DNA of 64,000 nucleotides from Coffea arabica. Its lineage: Eukaryota > Streptophyta > Magnoliopsida > Gentianales > Rubiaceae. Every line of letters starts with the position of its first letter. Position 1 is the stretch's first letter. The DNA is taken from the NCBI RefSeq assembly GCF_036785885.1, contig NC_092323.1, positions 9,866,501-9,930,500 of the forward strand. The letters are read 5' to 3'. Position numbers and translations under genes: made by a program. Below, piece by piece: positions 11,501 to 22,908 of the stretch. The notes under the pieces were generated by a model. That model was not told the DNA's origin, made no database searches, and was given only the letters and a program-made list of their open reading frames with translations.

Positions 11501-14057
11501 AATACACCACCTTGCGGAGTGTTACACAGGCCACGGAAGTATGGTACGATCCAGATCCAATGAGCACCATAATCCCTGAAGACGTTGAATTTGTGAAGTC
11601 TTATTATGAAATGCCAGATGAAGACATCGATCCTGATAAAATTTCTCCCTGGTTGTTGAGAATAGAGTTGAATCGGGAAATGATGGTAGACAAGAAGCTG
11701 AGTATGGCAGACATCGCGGAGAAGATCAACCTTGAGTTTGATAGTGATCTGACTTGCATATTCAATGATGACAACGCTGATAAGCTGATACTTCGTATTC
11801 GGATCATGAATGATGAAGCACCCAAGGGGGAGCTGAATGATGAATCTGCTGAGGATGATGTCTTCCTTAAAAAGATTGAGAGCAACATGCTTACTGAAAT
11901 GGCTCTTCGGGGTATTCCTGATATTAACAAAGTTTTTATCAAACAAGCTAAAGTAAACAAATTTACTCAGGAGGAAGGATTTAAGACAGACTCCAATGAG
12001 TTTATGTTGGACTCAGAAGGTGTTAATCTTTTAGCCGTTATGTGCCATGAAGATGTTGATGCCAGCAGGACGACAAGTAATCACTTGATTGAAGTTATTG
12101 AAATTCTTGGAATAGAGGCAGTACGTAAGGCATTGCTGGACGAATTGCGTGTTGTCATATCCTTTGATGGGTCTTATGTAAACTACCGGCACCTTGCAAT
12201 ATTGTGTGATACCATGACTTATCGTGGTCATTTGATGGCAATCACTCGTCATGGGATTAATCGAAATGATACTGGGCCATTGATGAGGTGCTCTTTTGAA
12301 GAAACTGTTGATATACTTCTCGATGCTGCTGTTTATGCGGAAACAGATTACCTCCGGGGGGTTACTGAAAATATAATGTTGGGTCAGCTTGCACCCATTG
12401 GCACAGGAGACTGTGCCTTGTACCTCAACGAGGAGATGTTGAAACAGGCTATTGAGATTTCTCTTCCCAGTTACATGGAGGGTAACCTAGAATTTGGGAT
12501 GACACCTGGTCGTTCGCCTTTTGGTGGAACGCCCTACCACGAGGGGATGATGTCTCCAGGTTATTTGACAAGTCCAAATGCCCGGTTGTCACCTCATGCA
12601 GATGCTCAGTTCTCTCCTTTTGTGCAATCGATGGGATTAACTTTCTCTCCACAATCATCTCCAGGTTATAGCCCATCATCCCCTGGATACAGCCCCTCAT
12701 CCCCTGGTTACAGCCCCACTTCTCCAGGTTACAGCCCTACATCCCCTGGTTACAGCCCCACTTCCCCTGGTTATAGTCCAACTTCTCCTACTTATAGTCC
12801 CAGTTCTCCTGGATATAGCCCAACTAGTCCTGCTTATTCTCCAACTAGTCCTTCATACTCACCCACTTCTCCCAGCTACAGCCCCACATCTCCCAGTTAT
12901 AGCCCAACATCTCCAAGTTATAGTCCTACTTCTCCCAGTTATAGTCCGACCTCTCCGAGTTATAGCCCCACCTCCCCAGCATACAGCCCGACCTCCCCAG
13001 CATACAGCCCGACCTCCCCATCTTATAGCCCCACATCACCTTCTTACAGCCCTACCTCACCTTCTTATAGCCCTACCTCACCTTCTTATAGCCCAACCTC
13101 ACCCTCTTACAGTCCAACCTCTCCATCATACAGTCCCACATCACCTGCATATAGTCCAACTTCTCCGGGTTACAGCCCCACCTCCCCAAGTTATAGCCCT
13201 ACCTCACCGAGCTATAGTCCCACGTCTCCTAGCTACAATCCCTCGGCAAGGTACAGCCCTTCACTTGCATACTCCCCAACTAGTCCGAAGCTGTCACCTT
13301 CAAGCCCATACAGTCCTTCCTCTCCAAGTTACAGGTACCTTTTTGTCCGTTCTACAAATTTCAAACTTGCAGGATGCTGATCCTGCATGTAAGGGCTTGG
13401 CCCTTTGCAAAAGTATTGGTTGCATCTGCTGCAAGTAGGCAGTTGCTTGGTTATTTTTTTGATTTGTAAATTCTCCTCTAGTCACGCATGTTAACATTAA
13501 GTTTGATGACTTTAGTTTAGTTCCTTGTCCACTTACATGCTTTAATTTTTGTCATGCAGCCCAACATCACCTTCGTATTCTCCAACATCCCCATCATATT
13601 CCCCTTCGAGTCCAACTTATAGCCCAAGCAGGTAACATCCTCAACAATTGTGTTACCACTTTCGTATGGGTTCCTTGATTTGTTTGCTTTCTTTTACATG
13701 TGATTTCCATCTTGTTTTCTCTATTTACGCTAAAATCTGCTTCCTGCTTTTTCACATGCTTTCTGATTTAATTGCTATTTCAGTCCACACAACTCTGGTG
13801 GAGATCCAGATTATAGCCCAAGTTCTCCACAATATAGGTAAGAATTCAAGTCCCCCGTTCCAAAATGGGATTCGACCCTTCTTTCCCCTCCCTCTCTCCT
13901 TCTTCTTCTTCTTATAGAAACTATTGCTTTGTTTAGTCCAAGTGCTGGATATTCACCTACTGCACCTGGGTACTCTCCATCATCTACAAGCCAATACACT
14001 TCGCGAACAACTGAGAGAGATGACAAGAGCGTCAAGGATGATAGGGGTCGTCGCTGA
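5581..14057 (+). CDS. NRPB1: DNA-directed RNA polymerase II largest subunit (RPB1)
   Basis: Catalytic subunit of nuclear Pol II, which makes mRNA and most small-RNA precursors. Fourteen coding exons join in phase: 5581-5664, 5792-6055, 7348-7647, 7798-7956, 8112-8273, 8352-8572, 8655-8796, 8871-9206, 9303-9589, 9897-10155, 10243-13334, 13560-13631, 13784-13837 and 13937-14057. The product is 1,850 aa, close to the roughly 1,840 aa of Arabidopsis NRPB1. The clamp zinc site is Cys66/Cys69/Cys76/His79. The Mg-binding loop [12 protein letters not shown] has Asp494, Asp496 and Asp498. The bridge/trigger region ([17 protein letters not shown]) is intact. The C-terminal domain has roughly 35-40 YSPTSPS-type heptads, mostly in exon 11, and ends in a basic tail (KDDRGRR). 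Introns after exons 4 and 7 begin with GC instead of GT. The gene appears whole and functional, and runs tail to tail with the ZRF1 gene. Confidence 0.97.
12655..13334 (+). repeat. CTD heptad minisatellite inside NRPB1 exon 11
   Basis: About 30 in-frame 21-bp units encode YSPTSPS and close variants. Early units end in Gly ([14 protein letters not shown]), the middle ones are near-consensus ([14 protein letters not shown]), and the last ones are degenerate ([19 protein letters not shown]). Further heptads continue in exons 12-14 (13560-13631, 13784-13837 and 13937 onward). Codons vary between units (AGC/AGT/TCA/TCT, CCA/CCC/CCT), which means the repeat is maintained at protein level and is not freshly amplified DNA. 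In the polymerase it is the phosphorylation platform for capping, splicing and 3'-end factors. Confidence 0.93.
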
Positions 14058-16165
14058 GGTGGGAGGAGGGTGACTTAAGGGGCAGGAGGCTGAACCTCGT
14101 CAGTAGGTTGAGCTCTCAGACCGGACCATGATATTTGTGGACTTTGAATTGCTCTCTCTCTTATGCTGGCCTTATTGTTGTGATTTGGTTTTGTATTCGG
14201 CCTTCATGGAGCAGGTTGAAGTGGGAACTTGTTGGTCAATGGTTGATAATGACATGCTGTACAAGACATTGTATTTAGTAGCACGATATTTTGCATTAGG
14301 TTTGTCAAACATTACGAGATGCCTATTCGGGCTTGTGTTGGCGTTTGAAGGATTTCTTCGTTGTTATTATTTCGATAGGTTTTTTTATCAAAATGTGCTG
14401 AGATTTGTACGAATAGTACTTTTTCACGTTATGGTAGACTCCTAAAGGGACATGTTAATGCCTTGGGTAGGACAGAATTGTAACTGATGCTTTCAGCTGT
14501 CTCGAGGATTCTCTTTTACGTTGGCTCGTGTTTTTTAGCTTAGTTGAGTCTGAGAGGATGTGGTTGTCAAGGTTACAGGCCTGCCGCTATATATATATAT
14601 ATATATCTTTTAATTTGGTTCAAGGCTTTTGGGAACTTTCAAAATCACATATTCTATTTTACATCGTATTTTTAGTGACTGCTTTTGTTTCGAGACGATT
14701 AAAAGAACGATGTCATTAACTTAATGACACGAGCCTTCCGTTCCCTCTCTGTCAAGTACACGCTCAAAAATTTCAGGACTGGACGGAATCGCTCGTCTGC
14801 TAACAAAGACTCTTGCGAGTAGAACTCAGGAACCTCGTCACATAACACGAACGAGTTTCCTGACACCGCAGGCTCCGCATGGATGGGTTTCCTTATTAAT
14901 CCTGTGCAGAATTTTACAGATGAATACTAACATTACAGTAAGAAATTGAAGCAATTTGATCATCGCACTCTAGATTAACATAATATGACGCGTAGAAAGA
15001 GAGAGAACTATTTTATTTAGGATAGTAATAAATATGCGTGAAACAGAATCTTATAGGACGAGTTCATTTCGAGCGAGGATCGACTAATTTGATTGTTTTT
15101 TATCCTACTGCAGCACTACTTTTCCCAAAGCATCTCCAAAGAGTGAAGTTCAGATGAAATAAGCATAAAACATTTGGTCAGTGCAAGTTTTGAGGAGTAT
15201 GGCATGGATCAAAATTTCGATAAGGAAGGAAATCTTATTGTTTTTTTCAGCACAAGTATAATTAATAAAATTTGTCCAAGTTTCCTTTCCACCACACCCT
15301 CTCACAATATGTCTTATTTTCTGTCTTTTGGTATTTCCTTTGCGATGTGTCGTATGCTTGAGTCAAGCATATGTGCTGAAGCTTAGTTAAGAGAGTCCCA
15401 GCAATCAGGGACGAGAGGAGAGAGACGATGAGCCTGTGCATATGCATTATTTAGTATTTACACGCTCGATAACATCAGCGGAGTCAACTTCTACTACTCA
15501 CAATCTTGCATTTGGAAACTGACATACAATCCATTGCACGTTCAAGAAAAGGAATTGATCTACCCAGCGTGAGTTCCGGTAGGCTGAGCACAGTTCAGCA
15601 ATTTCGTGCGCAAGGAGGTCATTTTGCTGCTTAATCACACCCAGGAACGGAATACAACGAGATACGAATATAAACAGCAAAAGCAAGTGCCAAACACATG
15701 CCCTCTCAGATGCTTTTATATGAACGAGCAAGACATGAGCAACAACCGCGGCTCTTACATTATTTTAAACTCGCTCATCCAAAAATTTTAGCACTCTTAT
15801 CAAAATAGTTCTAATGCCATAGCCCCAAAAAATAAGTGGAATTTGAATAACTATCAGAGACCTCCTCGGTATTCGTGCACACCTTTGTAGATCCCAAAAA
15901 TGTGTAATAAGATGTGCATCGACAAGGGCCCAAACACGCGATGGATATACCTCCTACAGCAACTATGTAGTTCATATAAGTACGAAGATGTCATACGTGC
16001 TTACACCTATCTAGGTCCGGAGCTGTATGATACTCCGTGCATCCACATCAGCCGAAAAATGGATGTCAATACCTCCCAAAATGCCCTCAACATGTCTACC
16101 CTCCGCTTGGAAGAAGAATTAAGACCTCGTGTCATCATATCCATTAACAACTTAATTAGAACTAG
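14058..16165. other. Convergent intergenic region, NRPB1 to ZRF1 3' sides
   Basis: The first several hundred bases are probably the NRPB1 3' untranslated region, T-rich with a (TA)n run at about 14589-14607. The right side is probably the ZRF1 3' flank on the other strand. Only short chance reading frames are seen between them. No RNA gene or mobile element was recognised. Confidence 0.6.
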
Positions 16166-18118
16166 CTAAACAGCACTTTTCTTGTTTCTGAAGCTCTCTT
16201 TCAGCAAAGCAAATTTCTTCTTACACTGGACAACAGTTTTTCCTGGCACTGCAGCAGCAACTCGCTCCCATCGCTGGTTAGTCTCCTTCGGAAAAGTTTT
16301 CAATGCTTGAACCAATGCTCTTTCTTGAACAGCAGACCATACGTCTTGGTCTCCAGTTGAAGATACCCCATTTTCAGCAGACACGGCAACATCTGAGTTT
16401 TGCTGGTTTGCAGTTTGGCTGGAAGAGTCTTGCAAATTATCTGGCTTACCAGCATGCTTCTGAGACGCATTACCATTTGATACTCCCTCTACTTCCTCTC
16501 TAGTTGTGAGCGGAGATGCTATGGAAGGGGCTGGCTTTCTTTTCTCAAGAAAAGAATCAAAAGCTTTAGCTGAGTCAGGCTTCTGGAGAAGAACAGTTTT
16601 TGTTGCCTTCAAGATCTCTTCAACAGATCTTCCAGTACCAATATACTCAGAAATAACTTCCCATCTTCGTGATGTTCCTTTCGGGTACTTCTGCATCCCC
16701 TTCCTCAATAGCTCAATCTCTTCTTTGCTCCATGGTTTCTCTATTTTCTCCTTCGTACCTAATGGAAATTGTCCATTAGCCTCCAAAGCAGCACCATTCC
16801 GCAGTGCACCCTTCACATCCTCTTTCTCATCCTTCGAGTTATGACCATGTCCAAGAGCATCTTTCACAATTTTCACTCTCTGCACATCTTCATTTTCTTC
16901 AATCTTGTTGCATAAGTTCCGTAAATGCCCCATGTCAAGTGACATGCACAACTTTTCAACATCCTCTTCCAAAAGATCACACGACAAAAGTGGAGCCAAA
17001 AGTGTTCGAAGACGGGTTCGCTCTTTGCGCAATAGCTTCTTTTCTTTCTCCCTCACCTTCTTCTGATGTAAAGCAGCTTCAGCAGCTCTCTTATCTTCCT
17101 CCTCCTTCCTGAGTCTCTCCTCCTCAGCAATCCTAGCAGCTTCTTCCTCCTGCAACTTCTTTGCCAGAATTTTGGCCTCCTTTTTCCTCTGCTTCTCAGC
17201 TTTCTCCTCCTCTTTCCTTCTCAGAATTCTGGGGTCCCTTTTGTAAGCATTGTCAACAAGAGCACGTATTCGAGCTGATTCTTCTTTCCTAGCCTTCTCT
17301 GAGAGCTTCGCATTCTGCCTTTCCATCCACCTTCTGTGGTCCCTAGATTCTGCCTGCTCAAGATCAAACTCATCAGCATGAGGAAATTCCCTCCAGCTTT
17401 TAAAGCTGTACCAAAAATTGTAGAAGTTATCGACTTCTTTGAGTGGTGTGGTCTCATCCCCTAAAGATGGAATAGGCTGGCTAACAGACCAACGACCATT
17501 CCTCAAGAATGCCGGTCCAAACACCTTGAAGAAGTCCTGTGGGGCACAGTCAGTAGGTATTTCATCATCAAACTCATCAGTTGAGTCATAAATTCTTCTC
17601 CTGGTAGGGTCAATCAGGACCTCATATGCTTCTTGGATGGCTTTAAAGTGGTTCTCGATTTCATCTTTCTTTGCTTGCTTTGCAGCTTCTGTTTCCTCAG
17701 CAAGAAGAAGGGCAGCCTGCTTATCAGGGTGATGCCTTAATGCAGCCTCACGATAGCTCCTTCGTATTTGATCCTCAGTAGCAAGATACCTTAAATGACC
17801 CAATCCCAGTAGTGCATAATGATCCTGTTGCTTCTCTCCAGAACCAGACTTCTTTTTACCTTTAGTGCTGTACGATTCCGACGTTTGGGTATAACTCTGA
17901 TCCTTGTCACTTGTAGTATCACTTTTTTCATCGTCATTATCATTATCGTCATCCTCCAAAACACCAGAAAGTCGAAGAGCAGCCGAATGAAATGCATGCC
18001 CAGCTGGTTCAAAATTGAAAGCCTTAACAGGAGAGCTGTTGGAGGATACATAGACTGCCTGTCCATCTATAATCTCTTCGGCGTAAGATATAAGACGCAT
18101 GCTACTAGTGGCAGCCAT
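16166..18118 (-). CDS. ZRF1/zuotin-type J-protein with two SANT domains (DNAJC2 homologue)
   Basis: A single-exon frame of 650 aa. An acidic stretch (EDDDNDNDDEKSD) precedes a J domain at about residues 98-190 with the catalytic HPD at 130-132 (LRHHPDK). A long Lys/Glu-rich charged helical region follows (about 265-375; REKEKKLLRKERTRLRTLL). Two SANT/Myb-like domains lie at about 453-510 (WSKEEIELLRKGMQKYPKG) and 591-645 (WSAVQERALVQALKTFPKE). This order is diagnostic of zuotin/MPP11/ZRF1. In yeast and animals these proteins stimulate Hsp70 at the ribosome, and ZRF1 also binds ubiquitylated H2A on chromatin; the Arabidopsis relatives (ZRF1a/b, GlsA-like) act in development and Polycomb silencing. 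The length fits the plant family (about 650-665 aa). A leader intron is likely, with a donor candidate GAG|GTATAA at about 18973. Which of the two Arabidopsis paralogues it matches cannot be decided. Confidence 0.93.
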   Translation of the reverse strand: MAATSSMRLISYAEEIIDGQAVYVSSNSSPVKAFNFEPAGHAFHSAALRLSGVLEDDDNDNDDEKSDTTSDKDQSYTQTSESYSTKGKKKSGSGEKQQDHYALLGLGHLRYLATEDQIRRSYREAALRHHPDKQAALLLAEETEAAKQAKKDEIENHFKAIQEAYEVLIDPTRRRIYDSTDEFDDEIPTDCAPQDFFKVFGPAFLRNGRWSVSQPIPSLGDETTPLKEVDNFYNFWYSFKSWREFPHADEFDLEQAESRDHRRWMERQNAKLSEKARKEESARIRALVDNAYKRDPRILRRKEEEKAEKQRKKEAKILAKKLQEEEAARIAEEERLRKEEEDKRAAEAALHQKKVREKEKKLLRKERTRLRTLLAPLLSCDLLEEDVEKLCMSLDMGHLRNLCNKIEENEDVQRVKIVKDALGHGHNSKDEKEDVKGALRNGAALEANGQFPLGTKEKIEKPWSKEEIELLRKGMQKYPKGTSRRWEVISEYIGTGRSVEEILKATKTVLLQKPDSAKAFDSFLEKRKPAPSIASPLTTREEVEGVSNGNASQKHAGKPDNLQDSSSQTANQQNSDVAVSAENGVSSTGDQDVWSAVQERALVQALKTFPKETNQRWERVAAAVPGKTVVQCKKKFALLKESFRNKKSAV

Positions 18119-19592
18119 AGGTTACAAAAAAATGAAGTTCTCTATAAAGTCTACACCATAATACAAACAAGATCACGATATTGTTTTGGTCAACAACAAA
18201 AGTATGACCTCTGCACCAACAGAACCAGGCAACTTGCTCTGGAGCTCGACACCTGCAGTTTGCACCCAAACACAGCTCTTAGCTCATTGCCAAACTGGCA
18301 TAAGATAAGCAGTTAATAATCACGAAACTCGTGCACAGAATATCACGTAATCTTCAGAGACTAAACTAGAGTTCACACCTTTCATAGGTTTTCCTACCTA
18401 GGCACAGATTCAAAGGAGAGAATGGCAGACAATTTAGCCGTAGGTTTAAAAAACAAAGAAGAGTGTTAATAGAAGCAGCACATCAACGTTTCAGTGCTTA
18501 CAACTTCATGCCGTGTTACGATCAATCAGGGGCCAAAAAAAAAAAAGACCATATTGAATAGAGTTCCAGTTAAGTGAAGTCCTGGGCCAATTACCAATAT
18601 TTATAGGGATAAAAGCAATAAAAAAAAAGGTCTCCAATCAGCTTCTTTCAAAACGATTTCTTTAACAACTACGAATTAGAAGCTGTCGCGTCAGCGGGAT
18701 CAAATTTCATTTGTAGCTCACAATCACATATATAAAAGCCCAAGCCAAAAGAAATAAGAAAATAAATAAAGAAAAAGGAGATATGCAGGAAGGAGATGGA
18801 TGCGGCAAGTGAGAGACCAAAATTAATCACAAACAAGTTAAGTTTCAATCAATTTTTGCCCTACAATTTATGAAATCATAATTCGAAATCCACCGGAACA
18901 CATAATCCTACAGATGTTGCAACTTGAGCAGGTAGTGAATCATAACAAGAATTGGTCAATTAATGGATTATACCTCAGATAGATGAATTGCAGGTACCGC
19001 GACCTTCGGCCGTAGCTTGAGGAAGAAGCGGCGGATGAATTGGGCGGAGCAGCAGGAAGCCGGGGCTAGCGTGGAAAAGGGTTGAGCTGCTTAGGGCTTT
19101 TGTTGTCCGGAGAATGTAGAGGCTTAGAGGTTGAGGTTAGGGCTTCTGGGATTTTATTGCTTTGCTTTTGGCACTCAGCCGACTATAAAAGCGTTTAAGG
19201 TCGGCTAAAACTAGTCAAATCGGGTTTAAAAGCGTAGCCAGGTGTCACGCGTTCACTTGAAAAAAGGGCTTTCTGTATTTCTATTCTTTTTTTTTTTGGG
19301 GTATGAAAATTTCAATTTGAACTGGCATTTACTTGATTTGGTAATTATAAAACATATACATCTTATAAGTTATAATAGCCCCCCACTAAAAGGGAAGAAT
19401 AACAAAGGCAATAATCTCTTAAATTGTTTTCTCCACCATTTATTGTTTTCAAAATTTTTTGTCTTTCAACAGTAAATAATAAACACACACACACATAGAG
19501 AATCTAAGGTAATTCTACAGGTTTATTCAAAAGATAATTGCTGACTTCTGGGTAAATCCTGAGGACCTTAAATCCTAGTACACAGAATCTAA
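18119..19592. other. ZRF1 leader/promoter region and flank
   Basis: The segment upstream of the ZRF1 start on the minus strand probably holds a leader intron (about 18150-18975) and a first untranslated exon (about 18980-19130) rich in CCCTAA-type motifs. On the plus strand, 19241-19592 holds poly-T and (CA)n stretches but no supported gene. The exact leader splice sites are unproven. Confidence 0.4.
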
Positions 19593-21076
19593 GGGGGCGT
19601 TTGGTAAGAGGGTATCGGATTCGGGGAATGGAATGAACCCCATAAATGGTGTTTGGTTCACTGGAATGGGAATTGAAATCTTGGAATGATTTCTAAAAAT
19701 TTGGTGTTTCTCCATTCCCAAGTATTTTGGTGGGTTTTGTCCGATTCCCAAGTTTGATTCCAAGAAACAAATCCAATTACATATTATAATTATACAATGA
19801 TATAATTAATATTTATATATATTATATTTATTATATATTATAATATATACATATATATAATATATTATAATTATAATATTAGTACATTATATAAATATAT
19901 ATTATAATTATTTAGTTAAATATAATTATATTTATATAATATATATTATAAATTTATTAATATTATATAATAATATATTTATAATATATATGTATATCTA
20001 TAAATGTATATTATATGTGCATATAATTAAAATAAATACATGTATATAATATTAATAAATTATATAATTATAATTATATTTATTATTTTAAATATAATAA
20101 TATATAATAACTATATCTAATTAATATGCATTATATTTATATAAAATATTAGTACAATTAATATTTATATATTATATAATTATATATTTATATTTATATT
20201 ATAACTTTCATATAATTATAATTAATTATATATAATATTTAATTTAATTAGTTACAAACTTATAATAATGATATTATTATATTATATAATTATATATTAT
20301 AATTATTTAGTTAAATATAATTATACTTATATAATATATATTATAAATTTATTAATATTATATAATAATATATTTATAATATATATGTATATTTATAAAT
20401 GTATATTATATGTGCGTATAATTATAATATATACATGTATGTAATATTAATAAATTATATAATTATAATAATTATTATTATTTTAAATATAATAATATAT
20501 AATAACAACTATATTTAATATGTAATATATATTACATTTATATAAAATATTTGTATAATTAATATTTGTATATATTATATAATTATAATTGTATATTTAT
20601 ATTATAACATTTGTATATTTATATTTAATTATATATATAATATTTAATTTAATTAGTTACAAACTTATAATAATAATAATATTAGTTATATATATTATAT
20701 AATGTATATTAATTTGTGTAATATAATTAATATTATCAATTATACTAATAATTATACATGTTTACTAATAGAAATTATTAATCAGTTAGACTAAATTTAC
20801 TAATACATTTATACTAATATATTTAATTAGTAAAAATTTCTTATATCTCATTTACAAAGAGCCAATAACTATCATTTACAATGTGATTTATAATATATTT
20901 ATTATATTCCATTCCGAAAGAGTCGACGAACCAAACATCAACTATAGTAATGATACACATTCCAGTTCCAGGTACTTGAACCAAACAAATGTATTGGAAT
21001 GAATGACCTCATTCCAAACCCAAGATATCCGATTCCGAATCCGAATCCAATTCCGATGTGCGAACCAAACGCCACC
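19593..21076. mobile_element. Tourist-like MITE (PIF/Harbinger), about 1.48 kb
   Basis: The ends are GGGGGCGTTTGGT (19593-19605) and, in inverted form, GGTGGCGTTTGGT (21064-21076). They are flanked by a direct TAA duplication (19590-19592 and 21077-21079). A TAA target and a GGG..GTTTGGT-type terminal repeat are hallmarks of PIF/Harbinger Tourist elements. GC-richer shoulders with repeated 'gattcggaat' motifs enclose an extremely AT-rich core. The core holds a tandem duplication of about 395-405 bp (for example TTTAGTTAAATATAATTATA near 19911 and again near 20306). A sub-terminal 'gaaccaaac' near 20925 suggests a nested or rearranged copy. It encodes no transposase, so it is non-autonomous. 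The clean ends and target duplication suggest a moderately recent insertion. Confidence 0.75.
19900..20700. repeat. Tandem duplication of an AT-rich unit of about 400 bp inside the MITE
   Basis: Two successive units share the block beginning TTTAGTTAAATATAATTATA (19911 and 20306). They also share TTATAATATATATGTATAT, ATTATATGTGC and the run TTTAATTTAATTAGTTAC (about 20239 and 20645). The offsets measured at two anchors are 395 and 405 bp. The units differ by scattered substitutions and small gaps, so the duplication is not brand new. Confidence 0.65.
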
Positions 21077-21079
21077 TAA

Positions 21080-22908
21080 GATAATCCTGGTTTCAAAGTT
21101 TTTTGTGGACCTTTCATTTCTCTCCCTCATTTATTCAATCCATTAGACAAAAAAAATTTGCTTGTAGCTTTGGAAACTGAATAACCAATCAAAGCGGCCC
21201 GTCCCAAAGTTTATGAGCCCACTAAGGAACATTCCTATCCATGTCCAATGGCATAAATCATTTCCTGTGGCATTATTGGCGAGCCCTTCTTGTCCATTGT
21301 CCATTCTCCTTGAATAGGCTCAAAAGCCATACCAACTTTCCAAGCAGGCCGGCCTAATATTGTTCTGGCTCGCGGTCACAGAAGAATGAGCCCCCAACAT
21401 TATCAAGTGAAACTGGCCCAAGAAGGTCATTGCATGCTTGGGTTTAATAACTATTTCTCTCTTTTGCTTCAAAACGAGATAGTTGTCTTAGTCACTACAT
21501 GCTAGTACTTTTTTTTTTTTTTCTTTCTTAACAATTGCATGACCTATTCTATCCTAATCTACAGGGAAGGGGGAGCTTAAGAAGACTTGTATGTAAGGGA
21601 CTGGTAGGTGGAGACTTGTGTATAAAGGATTAGTAGATATACAGATCTGATTAGATAAGAAGTGTTACGGCATCACTTTTAGATTTTTTTTGCTGTAAAT
21701 AGGGGTTTCACAAAGAGATACTACGACGTTACCCTTGAATCATTTTTTTATGCAGACGGGGTTTGAACCCCACCTACAGCCCTCCCTCCCTGCTTCAGTG
21801 GTTTATACATGCTAGTACTTACTGCTATAAATAACTAGAATGCAGCAGTAATCAGTTCTGCTACCCTTTTATGGGTGGGAATAATCTCCAATCCAATCAC
21901 ATCACTGCCGCTTTCCAATTTCCCCGTCGCGTTAAATCACATTTATTATTGTCTGCCCAAAGAAAGGTAATCAAACCTAATCAACTTACTTTATCTATAC
22001 GAAGCTAATAAGCAACTCACAGTTGAATCAATTCTTTCTTTCACTCTCTGGTCTACACCCTTTCCAAAGATAGATAATCACCATGTCCTTTTCGTCCTCG
22101 TCCACGTTACTAGTTTACCCTCCACACCAAAGCACGTTTCGCTTTCAATTTTCTTGTACAGACCAGCACAACCACTTTGATCATTTATCACTCACTAGTC
22201 ACGAGGTGGGAAGGGAAACCTGTTGAACTTAAAACAGAGCTTTGCTGCTCCAGTTTTCTAGCTTCCCCCACGGGATAAATGGTGTACATCAAGAAAATTA
22301 TTCTACTAAGTCCGGGTGTACGTTCCCCAAATTTAACACATGTAGATTTGCTGCGCATTATTGTAGATTCCAACCCTGGATCCCACATACTAAGAAAAAA
22401 AAATTACTCTGCTAATTAGTTTATCTGTGTGGACAAGACAAGATCTGGTGTAAAGGCACAGCTCTGAATCTACTGCTGCATCTTCCGGCAATTTCTGGTC
22501 CATTCCTATACTATACACTCAACCAACGGCCGCTCCCATATTCCCAGCCGGCTGGGATTTTTATGCAAAACCCAATCCCCTCAGCTACCGACCTTCTCCT
22601 TTACCCCCTCCCCACGATTCAGGATTCCCCCACCCCCGCCACTCCGTTCACCAAACCTGTAAAGAAACAACGTGCCAAGATCCCTTTTCCCACCAGTACC
22701 GGTTTCATTAAAAATCTATCCCTTTCTTCACTTTTTCAGGTGTCTTCTTATGTTGGAGTATTTGTTTCTACTCATAAATCTCACTCAAATGTATGCTTCA
22801 ACAAACCATGCCTTCTTCCCTGTTCTGCTCCCGAATTAGGTAGGCTTTCTGTTTTCGAATTCAGATTTACAGGAAAAGAAGAAGAAGAGAAAAGAAAAAG
22901 AACTGACC
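21080..22908. other. Intergenic region and PLD leader
   Basis: No gene is supported. A segment near 21755-21790 (GGGTTTGAACCCC context) resembles a pol III B box, but no full tRNA-derived element could be drawn. The part after about 22560 is pyrimidine-rich, purine-rich near the start codon (GAAGAAGAAGAGAAAAG), and is probably the PLD leader. An AG acceptor after a T-rich tract at about 22739 hints at a leader intron. Confidence 0.45.

Noticed and set aside
12655-13334. Regular 21-bp repeats resembling a satellite or CRISPR-like array
   Set aside because: They are in-frame YSPTSPS codons of the NRPB1 CTD with varied codon use and no spacers.
21750-21800. GGGTTTGAACCCC, similar to a tRNA B box (possible SINE or tRNA)
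   Set aside because: No A box or cloverleaf at the right distance and no poly-A tail or flanking duplication.
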